35,978 nt of DNA. It comes from an uncultured Burkholderiales bacterium (GTDB taxonomy: Bacteria > Pseudomonadota > Gammaproteobacteria > Burkholderiales > Burkholderiaceae_C). Shown here in pieces: positions 25,082 to 33,627 of the stretch; positions within the stretch are counted from its first letter, which is position 1, and each line of letters begins with the position of its first letter. The notes beneath the pieces are model-generated. The model saw only the letters and a list, made by a program, of their open reading frames with translations. It was not told the DNA's origin and ran no database searches. The stretch is from positions 1-35,978 of the forward strand of contig CALMQI010000249.1 in the NCBI GenBank assembly GCA_937871935.1, given 5' to 3'. The position numbers and the translations under genes are program-made.

Positions 25082-26119
25082 TCAACCCAGTCCACGCACG
25101 ACGAATGGCCCTAGCCAGTTCGCCACGGGCAGCGGCAAGCGGCGCCAGGCCTCGATCATCAACCTGTACTTCGGATTCGACGGGTTGTTGGTAGGAACGC
25201 TGTCGCGCTTGTACAAGCGGTACTCGTAGTGAAGGGGCTGCGGTTCGAACCCCCAGTTCTTCTTGAACGAGTAGGGCCCCGTTCCCAGCTTGCTGCGCCC
25301 GTAGTCGAATATCTCCGTACCGCGCGCGCACGCGCGGCGCATCAGCTCCCAATACTTGAAGTCGTTGGCTGCCAGATCACGGGCCGCCACGTCATCGCCG
25401 GCGTAGTAGGGCAGGATCTCGTTGCGAAAGTGGAAGCTCAATACGCTCGACAAAGGCTTGCCGTCGGGCGATTCGATCGTCAGCACGTCGCAATCGCTGC
25501 CGAAGGCAATGCGAAGCGCAGAGAAGTAGCGCTTCGGCAGGGCTGGCGTGCCGTGCCGGTGAACGTTGTCGGCGAACAGCGCAAAGAAGCGATCCACGCC
25601 CTCGTCGTAGGTGGAGACGAGACCGTTCTTGATGCCCTTGCGCACCATCGCCCTCTGCTTGCGCGGAATGGCCAGCATGTTGGCCTCTTCGTCGGGCAGC
25701 AGTTGCTTGCGAAAGGTGACGTACACGTCCTGCCGCGGCCAGCCGGCGTGCTTTCGAGACAGTTGCCGCAACTCGAGGTGCTGCGCACCGACCGCGCGTC
25801 CGATGCGGTCTGCTTCTTGTTCCAGTGCCGCTGCAGTCGCCTCGTCGTCGGCCACGACCCCCGCATACACGGCAAAGGGTAGGCTGACCAGGGCATGGCC
25901 GAACAGCAGCGTCTTCACCTGGGCTAGTGGCAGCACCCCCACGACGGCACCGTCGCGCTCGGCGTAGAGGTAGTGCGTGGTGTGGTTGAACACGCGCTCC
26001 AGGATGGCCTGCCAGCCGGCGCGATGAAAAAAGGTCGCCTGCGGCTGCTGCGAGACAAACACGTCCCAGCGCGCCGCTGCCGCAGCGTCGGTCGAATCCA
26101 AACGCCGGATGTTTACCAT
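25082..26119 (-). CDS. FemAB-family protein, XrtA/PEP-CTERM-associated
   Basis: The 345-residue protein has two GNAT-like halves in the FemAB style. Features include FFHRAGWQAILERVFNH near 30-46, KQRAMVRKGIKNGL near 150-165, SVLSFHFRNEILPYYAGDD near 230 and the C-terminal FDYGRSKLGTGPYSFKKNWG. It resembles TIGR03019 (pepcterm_femAB). FemAB proteins transfer amino acids from aminoacyl-tRNA to peptidoglycan peptides. In XrtA loci the acceptor is not known, and an aminoacyl or acyl decoration of the polysaccharide is a guess. The ATG at 26119 follows the deacetylase stop by 9 nt. Confidence 0.92.
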   Translation of the reverse strand: MVNIRRLDSTDAAAAARWDVFVSQQPQATFFHRAGWQAILERVFNHTTHYLYAERDGAVVGVLPLAQVKTLLFGHALVSLPFAVYAGVVADDEATAAALEQEADRIGRAVGAQHLELRQLSRKHAGWPRQDVYVTFRKQLLPDEEANMLAIPRKQRAMVRKGIKNGLVSTYDEGVDRFFALFADNVHRHGTPALPKRYFSALRIAFGSDCDVLTIESPDGKPLSSVLSFHFRNEILPYYAGDDVAARDLAANDFKYWELMRRACARGTEIFDYGRSKLGTGPYSFKKNWGFEPQPLHYEYRLYKRDSVPTNNPSNPKYRLMIEAWRRLPLPVANWLGPFVVRGLG

Positions 26120-26128
26120 GCCGCTCGA

Positions 26129-26992
26129 TCAGTGCACCGGCTCGTCGAGAAAGATTCGATCGACGCGGTCCCAACAAAAGTCGGCAAGCAAGCGGTTCAG
26201 GCGTGGCTCCACTCGGTGCAGATTCACGTAGTGGCGGAAACGGGTCTTCGCACTGAGGCCCGGAATGCGCGGCTGTTCATGGTCGATCTCCCACGGATGG
26301 AAGTAAAAGACCGCCGGCTGCCGGTCGACGGCATTGACGCGCCGGATCATCCAACGCGACAGTCTGTACGGCAACAACCTGAAGTACCCACCGCCGCTTG
26401 CCGGCAGGTTCATGCCACCCATGCGAATGGTCGTGGCCGGGATCTCCAGCAGGCCGCTCGATCGTGCATGCAAAAAACGCGGTGCATCCGGCATGCCGTA
26501 ATGATCGTGACGGATCGGGAAGATGCTGGAGCTGTATGTATGGCCCGCACGCGCGAGAACGTCAAACGCCCACAAGTTGCCGTGTCCGATCGAGAAGCTC
26601 GGCGCGCGATAGCCACGCACCGGCGCGCCCCCGATGTCTTCGAGGATCTTCTTGGCACGGTCAACATCGTCGAAGAAGGTCTGCTCGACAAGATCGGTGA
26701 CTCGGTCGTGACCATAGCCGTGGCTTGCGAGTTCGTGCCCTCCATCGACGATGCGACGAATCATGGCGGGGTAGCGCTCGGCGAGCCAACCCAAGGTGAA
26801 GAACGTCCCCTTCGAACCATGCTGCTCCAGCATGTCGAGTATCCGGCTCAGATTGTGTTCAACACGGCACTCGCGCGAGTTCCACTGCTGTCGAGGAATA
26901 TGGGCCCTGAATGCCGAGACCTGGAAGTAGTCCTCCACATCCACCGTCAGCGCATTGGTCAGGGCGGCCGCAGTCTGATCTTGAACGGGCAT
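26129..26992 (-). CDS. XrtA-type polysaccharide deacetylase (TIGR03006-like)
   Basis: The 287-residue CE4-like enzyme has TVDVEDYFQV near the N-terminus (DVEDYF at 18-23), the metal-binding SHGYGH at 90-95 and YRAPSFS at 128-134. It also has the family's terminal FYFHPWEIDHEQPR. This combination matches TIGR03006, the deacetylase subgroup restricted to XrtA-type EPS loci. There is no signal peptide. The gene sits 17 nt after the outer-membrane barrel gene, in the slot where a TIGR03015-type ATPase is usually found in between. Together with the second deacetylase at 14742-15701 it suggests a partly de-N-acetylated polymer. Confidence 0.93.
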   Translation of the reverse strand: MPVQDQTAAALTNALTVDVEDYFQVSAFRAHIPRQQWNSRECRVEHNLSRILDMLEQHGSKGTFFTLGWLAERYPAMIRRIVDGGHELASHGYGHDRVTDLVEQTFFDDVDRAKKILEDIGGAPVRGYRAPSFSIGHGNLWAFDVLARAGHTYSSSIFPIRHDHYGMPDAPRFLHARSSGLLEIPATTIRMGGMNLPASGGGYFRLLPYRLSRWMIRRVNAVDRQPAVFYFHPWEIDHEQPRIPGLSAKTRFRHYVNLHRVEPRLNRLLADFCWDRVDRIFLDEPVH

Positions 26993-27009
26993 CGTGTCAG
27001 AGCCTCAGG

Positions 27010-28638
27010 CTAGAAGCGGACACGGTATTCACAAGAGAGCAGGTTGACGTTGTAGTTCGGTTCGGCCGAAGTCTCGAGCGATTCATGCGACACGGTGACC
27101 GCAAACGCGGACCGCGCACCAACCTTACGAGACCAATGAACTTGCGCGGACCGCGAGTTCGATGATCGGAGTGTCACGTCACCCTCGGCGCGAGTCCACG
27201 CCAGGGCCACGGATAGGTCGTCGTTGGGCGTCAACCTGCGCATCCAGGTGGCCTGAGCCCCGACCTGATCGATCCGATCCTCGGTACGAAAGTCGTCGTT
27301 CACCGGCAGGCTGACCAATTGCCCGAGACGACGTCTGCTCCCCTGGTTGAACGAGAACGTAATGGAGTTGCGCACGCCAGTCCAGATTGCGCTGACCGCG
27401 GTCTCGTGGACCAACAGCACACCCGAAGTCACGATCGTCGGCAGCACCTGCTGCGTAGGGTCGATGCCATTCGTGGTAAGGAGATCCTGCACGAGGATAC
27501 GCCTGCGGTCGGGGTCGGGCTCGACAGACGAGAGCTGCAGAAACAGAATGTCGTAAGCTGATCCGTAGCCAAACGCATTCGAGCTCTCCAGTCCTAGACC
27601 CGGCCTCGAGTTACTTCGACTGGAGGTGGCAATTAGCGCAAAGTGCGGCAGCCGATAGCTCAGCGAGGCAGAGTATCCTGTGCCGAAGAAGCGATGCAGA
27701 CCCTCGGCATACAAGCGGGTTCTATCGTTTGGCCGGTAGTCCACGCTCAAGCCATATAAATCGTTGTAGACGCGGCGACTGGCTTCGAAATCATTGCCCT
27801 CACGGCCGGCCACCACCGATACAACGGTTTCCGCGTCGAAAGCCCATCCAACGTCACCACGCACCGACGCCTCGGTCGTACGGCGCCCCTCCTCGGGGTC
27901 ATAGATGGCACCGTAGGCCGTGCCCTTCCATGTGAGAGCCCTGGCCCGCACACCGCTATCGAACAGAAGGGTCCCTGCCTGCGAATGTATGTCACCAGTG
28001 CTTGACCCACGGTACTTGGTGATCGATTCCACGGCCCGAGCCTCGGCCCGGCCAGACTCCCCCAATCGAGTCTTCAAAGATGGCGAAACACTGATCGTCC
28101 CGGTATCGAGCCGGTTTTCGTTCAGAACCTGAAGCGATCGATCCGGCGACCCAAATGCGGAGCCCAACTGCACACCATAGGTCGCCGCCAGATCCAGGAA
28201 CGCATGAGATTCGATCACCTCTGCGTTCAGACCGGCGCGCAGATCGTTACGATGTCTGTATGTGGTTGCGTCTACGCGAGATGCAGAGCCGGTGAGCGTG
28301 TAGTCGGCAAAGCCGCGCACACGCCGATACGGGAGGATGACTCCGACATCAAACCCGAACTCTGTGCCGATACTCGACTGAGGATCCGTGGACGAGATGA
28401 AAGCATTGTCTGTCGCCGACGCCGACACAAAGGCTCCGAGCCTCCAGACGGGCGTTCGACCGGTCCCCGACTCTTGAGGTAGAGCGCTCGGCACCATGCA
28501 CAAGCTCAACAACGCTGCAGAGACTCGAAGGGCAATCGGCCTTGTGCCAGAAACACAGCGGTCCCAGTCTGAGACGACACCGGTCACAGGGACATCCAGC
28601 TCGCCAGCACGTCCACTAGGACTCACTACCGTATCCAT
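27010..28638 (-). CDS. XrtA/PEP-CTERM-associated outer-membrane beta-barrel protein (TIGR03016-like)
   Basis: About 542 residues. A hydrophobic signal sequence (IALRVSAALLSLCMVPSALP) is followed by alternating beta-strand patterns to the end (RLYAEGLHRFFGTGYSASLS and YNVNLLSCEYRVRF, with a C-terminal aromatic Phe as in barrel proteins). WRLGAFVSASATDNAF near the mature N-terminus fits TIGR03016. It is probably the outer-membrane pore or a secretin-like helper for EPS export. The start is uncertain: ATG at 28638 overlaps the kinase stop by 23 nt and gives a long n-region, and GTG at 28587 would shorten it. No TIGR03015 ATPase gene follows. Confidence 0.85.
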   Translation of the reverse strand: MDTVVSPSGRAGELDVPVTGVVSDWDRCVSGTRPIALRVSAALLSLCMVPSALPQESGTGRTPVWRLGAFVSASATDNAFISSTDPQSSIGTEFGFDVGVILPYRRVRGFADYTLTGSASRVDATTYRHRNDLRAGLNAEVIESHAFLDLAATYGVQLGSAFGSPDRSLQVLNENRLDTGTISVSPSLKTRLGESGRAEARAVESITKYRGSSTGDIHSQAGTLLFDSGVRARALTWKGTAYGAIYDPEEGRRTTEASVRGDVGWAFDAETVVSVVAGREGNDFEASRRVYNDLYGLSVDYRPNDRTRLYAEGLHRFFGTGYSASLSYRLPHFALIATSSRSNSRPGLGLESSNAFGYGSAYDILFLQLSSVEPDPDRRRILVQDLLTTNGIDPTQQVLPTIVTSGVLLVHETAVSAIWTGVRNSITFSFNQGSRRRLGQLVSLPVNDDFRTEDRIDQVGAQATWMRRLTPNDDLSVALAWTRAEGDVTLRSSNSRSAQVHWSRKVGARSAFAVTVSHESLETSAEPNYNVNLLSCEYRVRF

Positions 28639-29530
28639 ACGAATACCCGTAGCCATAGCCCGGCCCCTGCATCATCTTGGCATGCACCTGGTTCAGCACC
28701 ATCATCTTGACGGGGTGCGACGCGATGCTTGAGAGGGCTCGCTGCACTGCGGCCTGTGGCGTGCCGTCTGCCTTGACGACCACGACAATCTGCCCCATCT
28801 GCGACGCCAGTACGCTGGCTTCCGTGGTCAACAGCAGCGGCGGCGAGTCGAAGATGATGATGCGGTCCGGATACCGGGACGCCATCTCCTCAACCAACTC
28901 ACCCATCTTGTCGCTGGCGAGCAGCTCGGTCGCCCGCGGGCGAGGTGTGCCACTGGGCAACACGCTGAGCTTGTCGATATTGGTGCTCAGAAGCACGTCC
29001 TGGAGCGCCGCCTTATCTTCCAGAACGTCCAGCAGGCCCTGGTTCGGCTCGAAACCCAGCATGCGCGCCAGTGACGGCCGCGCGATATCGGCGTCGACCA
29101 GCAGAACCGTGTAGTCGAGCTCCGTGGTCATGCTCATGGCCAGGTTGGCTGCGGTGAAGCTCTTGCCCTCTCCCGCCAGCGCACTGGTCACCATGATCAG
29201 ATTCGATCGCATCTGCCCCGTCTGCCGAAGGTCAGCGACGTTCTTGATCAACGGGCGTTTCATGATGCGAAACTGGCTCGCCTGAGCGGCTGGCCCGGCA
29301 CCGGGCGGAAACACTCTCGCCAATGCCATGGCTTCCGCATTGAGCGCCACCACCTTCGAAGTTCGGCTGGCAGACGTCAGCCCAGTCGGGGGCGGTGCAG
29401 TACGGCCCTCGGCCCCCGACTCGGCCGAGCGGATTGGGCGCCGCTCCTGCGGCACAGCCATCGGTGAGTTGACTCCTGCACCGCGCAGCCTCTCCAGCCG
29501 CTGCATCGCCTGTTCGATCAATGTGGACAT
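28616..29530 (-). CDS. XrtA-associated tyrosine autokinase (CpsD/BY-kinase type)
   Basis: The 304-residue cytoplasmic kinase has Walker A ALAGEGKS at 117-124, Walker A' LLVDADIARPS at 143-153 and Walker B-like FDSPP at 227-231, the signature of bacterial tyrosine kinases. The C-terminus GYGYGYSYGY at 291-300 holds five Tyr spaced by single residues, the autophosphorylation tail. The N-terminal 90 residues are low-complexity and lack transmembrane helices, so it depends on the separate chain-length protein encoded 10 nt upstream. It fits TIGR03018. Phosphorylation cycles of such kinases control polymer length and export; dephosphorylation by a Wzb-type phosphatase is not encoded in this window. 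Confidence 0.92.
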   Translation of the reverse strand: MSTLIEQAMQRLERLRGAGVNSPMAVPQERRPIRSAESGAEGRTAPPPTGLTSASRTSKVVALNAEAMALARVFPPGAGPAAQASQFRIMKRPLIKNVADLRQTGQMRSNLIMVTSALAGEGKSFTAANLAMSMTTELDYTVLLVDADIARPSLARMLGFEPNQGLLDVLEDKAALQDVLLSTNIDKLSVLPSGTPRPRATELLASDKMGELVEEMASRYPDRIIIFDSPPLLLTTEASVLASQMGQIVVVVKADGTPQAAVQRALSSIASHPVKMMVLNQVHAKMMQGPGYGYGYSYGYGSES

Positions 29531-29540
29531 GTCTCAGGCC

Positions 29541-31121
29541 TCAAGCACCACGCAGTACCGCTGTGATCAGGAAGCCCACCGCAAACAAGACCACTAGACT
29601 TCCCGATGCGGCCGTCAAGCGTGCAACCTCCCAGCGTGCCCGCCGGGTATCGGCTTCGGTCCTGAGGGCCGCTACGGCACCAAGCAACGGCAGCCCCAAC
29701 TTGGCGTGCAAGTCGGACGGTCTGTGAAAGACCGGAAGCATCTGAGCCTTCAGGAATGCAGCTGCCAACCCAGTCCCGAGCGCCGCTGCTAATGAAGCCA
29801 AGATGAGCAGCGGCCGGTTCGGCGTCGAAGGCCGTAGCGGCACACGCGCCGGTTCAATGACTCGGAACTCCGCCAGCCCCGCAGCGTCGTCAAGCTTCTC
29901 GTACATGGTCGCCGATTCGCGCCGCGAAGCCAGCTCTTCATAGGCCTTCTTGTGGATCGCGTAGTCACGGTTCAGTTGCGCCGCTTCGGCCTCGATCTTC
30001 GGCGCGTCTTTGAGCTTCGCTCTCGCCTGCGACAGGCGGCTGCTGTACTCGTCCACGCGCGCACGCGCCGCCGCGAGTTGCACGTCCGACACGGCCAGCA
30101 TACGCGAGAGCTCCTGATAGGCAAGGCTGCTGTTCCCTGCCTTCGGTGGCGGCGGCAGAGCGGCAGCCTGGCGCCGAATGCCCTCTTGCACCTTGCGCCG
30201 CTTCTCTTCGAGTTCGGCGACTACGCGACGAGCAGCAAGCACGTCGGGGTGCTGGTCAGTAAAGCGCTGCAGCATCGCATCGAGGTTCTTTTGCTGCACC
30301 TCGATGCGCGCGTCCAACTCAGGCGTTGCGGCACTCCCGGCCAGTGCGGACTCCTGCAGCAGGCTTTGCACCACGGTGTCCGACTGTGCTCCCTTCTCCG
30401 CCTCCAGCGAGGCCTTGGCTGCTTCTCGGGACTGTTCGGCTTCACGCATCTGCAGCTTTGCGGCGTCGAGTTGCGCCGTCAACTCCGCGATTCGGGACGA
30501 TGCATCCTTGCCTTCGATGTTCTGGGCGTCGATGTTCCGAATCCGGAACTCCTTCAGTCGCGCTTCCGCATCCTCCAACTTCGCCTGATAGGTCTTGATC
30601 TGTTCGTCGATGAACGCCCTTGCAGAGTCGCCGTCCTTGCGCGAAGCGCCGACGCTCGATTGAACGAACACCGACACGATGGAGTCAACAACCTTCTTGG
30701 CCTGCTCCGGGTTCTTGTCGCGGTAGGAGAGCAGATAGAAGTTGTCACGGCCCACGCTCTGGATTTGGAGCGCCTTCGTCACCTCATCGAGCCGCCGCTC
30801 TGATTTGGACACCTTGCCATCCGAGAGGTCGAGACCCGCCATGGCAGCAACCTTCTCGACATTGGCGCGCGTGATCAACGTGCGCCCGAGCATCGCCACC
30901 TGCTGCTCCACATTGGGCTGCACCGTCAACCCAGACATCAGCGGCCGGAGGATCGATTGAGTGTCCACATAGATCCGAGCGGACGCCTCGTACTGATTGG
31001 GGATCGAAAACACCGCGACCATGGATGCCAAGCCCACGAGCCATGCGGTGATCACGGCCAACCAGCGGTAGCGCCAAGCCGACCAGCCCAGCGAGACGAT
31101 CTGTTCAATCTGCGCGATCAT
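29541..31121 (-). CDS. XrtA-system polysaccharide chain-length determinant (Wzz/GumC type)
   Basis: The 526-residue protein has an N-terminal Wzz domain with a first transmembrane helix at about 18-38 (WLAVITAWLVGLASMVAVFS). A long periplasmic coiled-coil of about 150 to 400 follows (RIAELTAQLDAAKLQMREAE, AELEEKRRKVQEGIRRQAAA). Next come the proline-rich PLRPSTPNRP and a second helix at about 440-460, and a third hydrophobic run lies at the end (GSLVVLFAVGFLITAV). No kinase domain is fused. It matches TIGR03007 and forms the inner-membrane oligomer that pairs with the tyrosine kinase downstream and the OMA lipoprotein upstream. Confidence 0.93.
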   Translation of the reverse strand: MIAQIEQIVSLGWSAWRYRWLAVITAWLVGLASMVAVFSIPNQYEASARIYVDTQSILRPLMSGLTVQPNVEQQVAMLGRTLITRANVEKVAAMAGLDLSDGKVSKSERRLDEVTKALQIQSVGRDNFYLLSYRDKNPEQAKKVVDSIVSVFVQSSVGASRKDGDSARAFIDEQIKTYQAKLEDAEARLKEFRIRNIDAQNIEGKDASSRIAELTAQLDAAKLQMREAEQSREAAKASLEAEKGAQSDTVVQSLLQESALAGSAATPELDARIEVQQKNLDAMLQRFTDQHPDVLAARRVVAELEEKRRKVQEGIRRQAAALPPPPKAGNSSLAYQELSRMLAVSDVQLAAARARVDEYSSRLSQARAKLKDAPKIEAEAAQLNRDYAIHKKAYEELASRRESATMYEKLDDAAGLAEFRVIEPARVPLRPSTPNRPLLILASLAAALGTGLAAAFLKAQMLPVFHRPSDLHAKLGLPLLGAVAALRTEADTRRARWEVARLTAASGSLVVLFAVGFLITAVLRGA

Positions 31122-31171
31122 GGACGCTTCTGCGATTTGGGTTCACCAAGACTGGCGGACTAGCAATCGCG

Positions 31172-31795
31172 TCAGAAGTAGCTCTGCGGAATTATCAGCA
31201 CGTCGCCCGGGCGCATCTCGACGTTCGCGCTGATGTCACCGCCTTTGACGAGATCCTGCACGCGAACGCTGTATTGCTTGTTGCCTTCCGACGTGCGCTG
31301 GATGATCGCGCGATTGCCCGCCGCAAAGTCCGTCAGGCCGCCCACGGCGATCATCACGTCCAGCAGGGTCATGCGTTGCTTGAAGGGCAGCGCCTGCGGC
31401 TTGGCCGCTTCGCCGATCACGCGAATCTGCTCGCTGTACGGCCCCACGTAGGTCTGGACAATCACCGTCACCTGAGGATCGCGCACATACTTGGCAAGCT
31501 TGGCTTCGATCTCCCGAGCAATCTGGATCGGCGTCTTGCCCTGAACTACGAGATCTTCGACCAACGGCGTCGAGAGCTTGCCATCGGGTCGCACAGGTAC
31601 GGTGATCGACAGTTCGGGGTTCCGGGCCACTTGGATGTTTAATGAATCCCCGGCACCCACGACGTAGCTGTAGTCCGTGACGCCTGCCAACACGGGAGCA
31701 GGCGGAAGCGACCCGGCTGTGGTTCCGCATGCCATCAGCGTGGCGGTCAGCAGGACTGCAACAGCTGCATGAAGGAACCGTTGAACTGAGTTCAT
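31172..31795 (-). CDS. Polysaccharide export outer-membrane lipoprotein (Wza/OMA type, XrtA-associated)
   Basis: The 207-residue lipoprotein has signal sequence VAVLLTATLMAC with lipidated Cys23. A Poly_export domain follows (DYSYVVGAGDSLNIQVARNP near 41-60, VRPDGKLSTPLVEDL), then an SLBB-like domain (IRVIGEAAKPQALPF, TLLDVMIAVGGL) and the end MRPGDVLIIPQSYF. This is the short form, TIGR03027, that accompanies XrtA loci and lacks the C-terminal helix of E. coli Wza. The periplasmic ring would join the chain-length protein to the outer membrane, with the TIGR03016 barrel perhaps providing the pore (inference). A GGAG ribosome-binding site lies about 8 nt before the ATG at 31795. Confidence 0.93.
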   Translation of the reverse strand: MNSVQRFLHAAVAVLLTATLMACGTTAGSLPPAPVLAGVTDYSYVVGAGDSLNIQVARNPELSITVPVRPDGKLSTPLVEDLVVQGKTPIQIAREIEAKLAKYVRDPQVTVIVQTYVGPYSEQIRVIGEAAKPQALPFKQRMTLLDVMIAVGGLTDFAAGNRAIIQRTSEGNKQYSVRVQDLVKGGDISANVEMRPGDVLIIPQSYF

Positions 31796-31986
31796 CTATG
31801 GTCTCCGGCGGAAATGTGGAGCTGCCGCGGCAGCCGCGGGAGCCGATCCGTATCGAGATGCAATGATACGGGCGACGATGCTCCCGGATCGAGAGCGCCC
31901 CCTATCTTCGGTGTGCAGGAGTCGTCGGCATGCGCGGGCAGCTTGAGCCGAGAGGCGGCTCGCCGCAGCGGGCCTTCAATGCGCCT
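31796..31986. promoter_or_regulatory. Spacer between sugar transferase and exporter genes, with two palindromes
   Basis: This 191-nt non-coding gap is the largest inside the long leftward gene run. It holds a 14-bp perfect palindrome GCTGCCGCGGCAGC (31821-31834) and an inverted repeat CCGTATC / GATACGG (31848-31854 and 31865-31871, 10-nt loop). Both lie within 80 nt of the exporter start. On the transcribed (-) strand no T tract follows, so partial termination, an internal promoter operator or an RNA-stability element are all possible. Confidence 0.4.
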
Positions 31987-33393
31987 TCAGTGCGCACCTT
32001 CCCGAAACAGCACCACCGTGACCGTCTCGACCAGAATCTGCAGATCGAGCCAGACCGAGTTGTTCTTCAGGTAGTACAGGTCGAACTGGTGCTTCTTGCG
32101 CGCATCTTCGACCGACGCGCCGTAGGTGTAGCGCACCTGCGCCCAGCCCGTGACACCGGGCTTCACGCCGTGGCGCAGGTCGTAGAACGGGATTTCCTCG
32201 CGCAGCTTCGCCACGAACTCCGGCCGCTCCGGTCGTGGGCCGACAATGCTCATCTTGCCGCTCAGCACACTGATGAGTTGCGGCAACTCGTCGATGCGTG
32301 TCTTGCGCAGGATGGCGCCCACACGGGTCACCCGGTTGTCGTTCTTCGACGCCCAGCGGGCGACTCCGTCGCTCTCGGCATCGGTGCGCATGCTGCGGAA
32401 CTTGACGCATTGGAACTTGGTGCCGCCCAGTCCCACTCTCTCCTGGCGGTACAGCAGCGGCCCGCGGCTATCGAGCTTGATAGCCACGGCGGTGAGCAAC
32501 ATGATCGGGGACGCGATCACCAGTAACAGCATCGATGACAGGATGTCGAACGTCCGCTTGGCGAACCGCCTGATGGGGCCTTGGACGAAGCCCTCGCCGT
32601 AGACCAGCCAGCTTGCTTTCAGACTGTCGACCGGCACCTGCGCATGCGAACGTTCGTAGAACGCTGCCATGTCGAGGATCTTGGTGCCACGCGTGCGGCA
32701 GGTCAGCAGCTGGTCCATCGGCATGCCGCCACCGCGCTGCTCGCGCACGGCAACCACGATCTCGTGGACGCCGTACTTCTCCACCACGTCTTGCAGCGGA
32801 CGCGTCCGCTCGAACACCGGCGCGCCGTCGACAGACGACTCGCCGTCGAAAGAGGTCGGAAAGAACCCCACCACCTCGCGCAGGTGGCGGCCGTCGGCCC
32901 GCATGTCGTTCAGCACGCCCTGGGCTTCGGCGCCGGTGCCCACGATCAGGACGCGGGGCACTCCCACCTGCCTGTGCACGACCTGGGCGAGGCCACGCAG
33001 CAGCAGGATCGCCAGCACGAAGTAGATGGTCGCCGTGGCCACCAGAGGGCCTGGGTGGGGGTGAAGGCTGAACTCCTTCAAGGCGAGATAGGTGCCATAG
33101 CCGCCCAACACCACCACGGTGCTCAGCCGCAAGGCAGTCGAGCTCAGCGCCATGCGCTGGCGGTACATGCCGATGCACGACTGAAGCAGCGCCATCACGA
33201 CCGCGAAGCAGAGGGCGGTCAACATCGCCTGCCCATCGCTCAGCACCGCCAGCAGGTCGGCAGTGAGCCACTTGCCTGGCAGGACACCCAGGGTCAGCGC
33301 CGCGGCGAGCACTGCAACGAAACCCAGAATGCCGTCGAGCAACGCCTCGTAGACGACCCCTGAAGATGCCCTGCTGGGAAAGACCCGGAACAT
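31987..33393 (-). CDS. Undecaprenyl-phosphate sugar-1-phosphate transferase (EpsB/WbaP-like, XrtA-associated)
   Basis: The 468-residue protein starts the repeat unit by moving a sugar-1-phosphate (usually glucose) to undecaprenyl phosphate at the inner membrane. It has four N-terminal membrane helices and a CoA-binding-like Rossmann domain (PRVLIVGTGAEAQGVLNDMR). The bacterial sugar transferase domain holds the membrane re-entrant helix (KRTFDILSSMLLLVIASPIM), then YRQERVGLGGTKFQCVKFRS and the catalytic region ending in RPERPEFV and PGVTGWAQVRY. It fits TIGR03013. The start at 33393 (MFRVFPSRASSG) gives the family length, whereas the open frame to 33552 adds 53 low-complexity residues. It is the first gene of the leftward locus. 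Confidence 0.93.
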   Translation of the reverse strand: MFRVFPSRASSGVVYEALLDGILGFVAVLAAALTLGVLPGKWLTADLLAVLSDGQAMLTALCFAVVMALLQSCIGMYRQRMALSSTALRLSTVVVLGGYGTYLALKEFSLHPHPGPLVATATIYFVLAILLLRGLAQVVHRQVGVPRVLIVGTGAEAQGVLNDMRADGRHLREVVGFFPTSFDGESSVDGAPVFERTRPLQDVVEKYGVHEIVVAVREQRGGGMPMDQLLTCRTRGTKILDMAAFYERSHAQVPVDSLKASWLVYGEGFVQGPIRRFAKRTFDILSSMLLLVIASPIMLLTAVAIKLDSRGPLLYRQERVGLGGTKFQCVKFRSMRTDAESDGVARWASKNDNRVTRVGAILRKTRIDELPQLISVLSGKMSIVGPRPERPEFVAKLREEIPFYDLRHGVKPGVTGWAQVRYTYGASVEDARKKHQFDLYYLKNNSVWLDLQILVETVTVVLFREGAH

Positions 33394-33627
33394 GGATGCC
33401 TTTGATCGCTTGGATGCGAGGCCGAAACGAGGTGCTGGCGCTCCAGCAAGGGCTCTTTCGACCTGAGGCGCCGATTCTCGGGAGCCGGTTGGCGGCAACA
33501 ACCCTGCACTCGGGGGGTTTGTGCACCATCCCCCTAGCCTCGGGGTCTTCACAGACGCTTGTCGCGTCTGTCATCGGCGCGTCATGCTGGTCGTCCATCC
33601 AGCGCGCGCACGGTCCGGGCTAACGGG
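33394..33627. promoter_or_regulatory. Probable main promoter region of the EPS locus
   Basis: This 234-nt gap lies in front of the first EPS gene and behind ubiE. An inverted repeat ACAGACGC / GCGTCTGT (33551-33558 and 33564-33571, 5-nt loop) could terminate ubiE transcription or bind a regulator. On the - strand, 33509-33495 reads GTGCAGGGTTGTTGC. It has the TTGC of a sigma-54 -12 element but only a partial -24 element. The comparison matters because XrtA/PEP-CTERM genes in related bacteria are under PrsK/PrsR-RpoN control, but the match is too weak to call. Confidence 0.4.

Noticed and set aside
29952..30803. 283-residue + strand open frame
   Set aside because: It is antisense to the coiled-coil part of the chain-length gene; its Leu/Arg pattern mirrors that repeat-like sequence.
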